DNA of 52,438 nucleotides from JABCPE02 sp963506915 (GTDB lineage Bacteria > Bacteroidota > Bacteroidia > Flavobacteriales > Weeksellaceae): assembly GCA_963506915.1 (NCBI GenBank), contig CAUORE010000012.1, positions 1-52,438 of the forward strand, in the 5' to 3' direction. Of the stretch, positions 52,420 to 52,438 are shown piece by piece. Every line of letters begins with the position of its first letter. Position 1 is the first letter of the stretch. The translations under genes were made by a program, and so were the position numbers. The notes under the pieces are model-generated. The model searched no databases. It saw only the letters and a list, made by a program, of their open reading frames with translations, and was not told where the DNA came from.

Positions 52420-52438
52420 ATGAGACAGAAATTTACAC
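52420..52438 (+). CDS. Possible start of a gene cut by the window edge
   Basis: An ATG at 52420 directly after the MmcQ/YjbR stop opens a frame (MRQKFT) that runs off the window. The close spacing is suggestive, but six codons do not allow identification. Confidence 0.3.

Overview
This AT-rich window looks like the chromosome of a flavobacterium, most likely of the Chryseobacterium/Riemerella/Bergeyella group (Weeksellaceae). The signs are Bacteroidota promoter boxes (TAnnTTTG) upstream of many genes with no clear Shine-Dalgarno sequences, a SusC/SusD pair, a mevalonate-pathway decarboxylase, a family I pyrophosphatase, and many short conserved Bacteroidota proteins (DUF7935-, DUF4173- and DUF4286-like). 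I cannot name the genus from the sequence alone. No rRNA or tRNA gene was seen.

Positions 1-28,840 are mostly housekeeping genes on the minus strand: purE and purK (split by a divergent EamA exporter), diphosphomevalonate decarboxylase, aminopeptidase P, inorganic pyrophosphatase, gpmI, a small winged-helix regulator with two membrane proteins that share an inverted-repeat operator, a TPR protein, gyrA, an AddB-like nuclease, rsmG, an aspartate-type aminotransferase, an ArsC-like protein, a CvfB-like protein, trmD, a LolD-type ATPase, a PAP2 phosphatase and tatA. Convergent gene pairs are separated by short bidirectional terminators.

Positions 29,008-30,866 hold an Eco47II/Sau96I-type restriction-modification pair (predicted GGNCC) next to valS. 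Positions 33,597-40,611 hold an apparent operon of a zinc metalloprotease, a SusC porin and a SusD lipoprotein, which suggests coupled protein or peptide degradation and uptake.

Positions 40,744-51,242 are a complete type III-A CRISPR-Cas locus, all read from the minus strand: promoter, cas6, cas10 (csm1), csm2, csm3, csm4, csm5, a CARF-HEPN RNase of the Csx2/TM1812 family, a small Csx20-like protein (probable ring nuclease), CRISPR array 2 (7 repeats), cas1, cas2, a leader with its own promoter, and CRISPR array 1 (22 repeats). Cas10 begins directly at its first palm domain: the HD DNase domain is absent while the GGDD cyclase motif is intact. The predicted chain of events is that crRNA-guided Csm binds phage RNA, Csm3 cuts it, Cas10 makes cyclic oligoadenylate, Csx2 is switched on as an RNase, and the Csx20-like protein switches the signal off. 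Most spacers read as protein-like sequence on the strand opposite to the crRNA, as expected of an RNA-targeting system. The right end (51,396-52,438) holds an unknown acidic protein and an MmcQ/YjbR protein.
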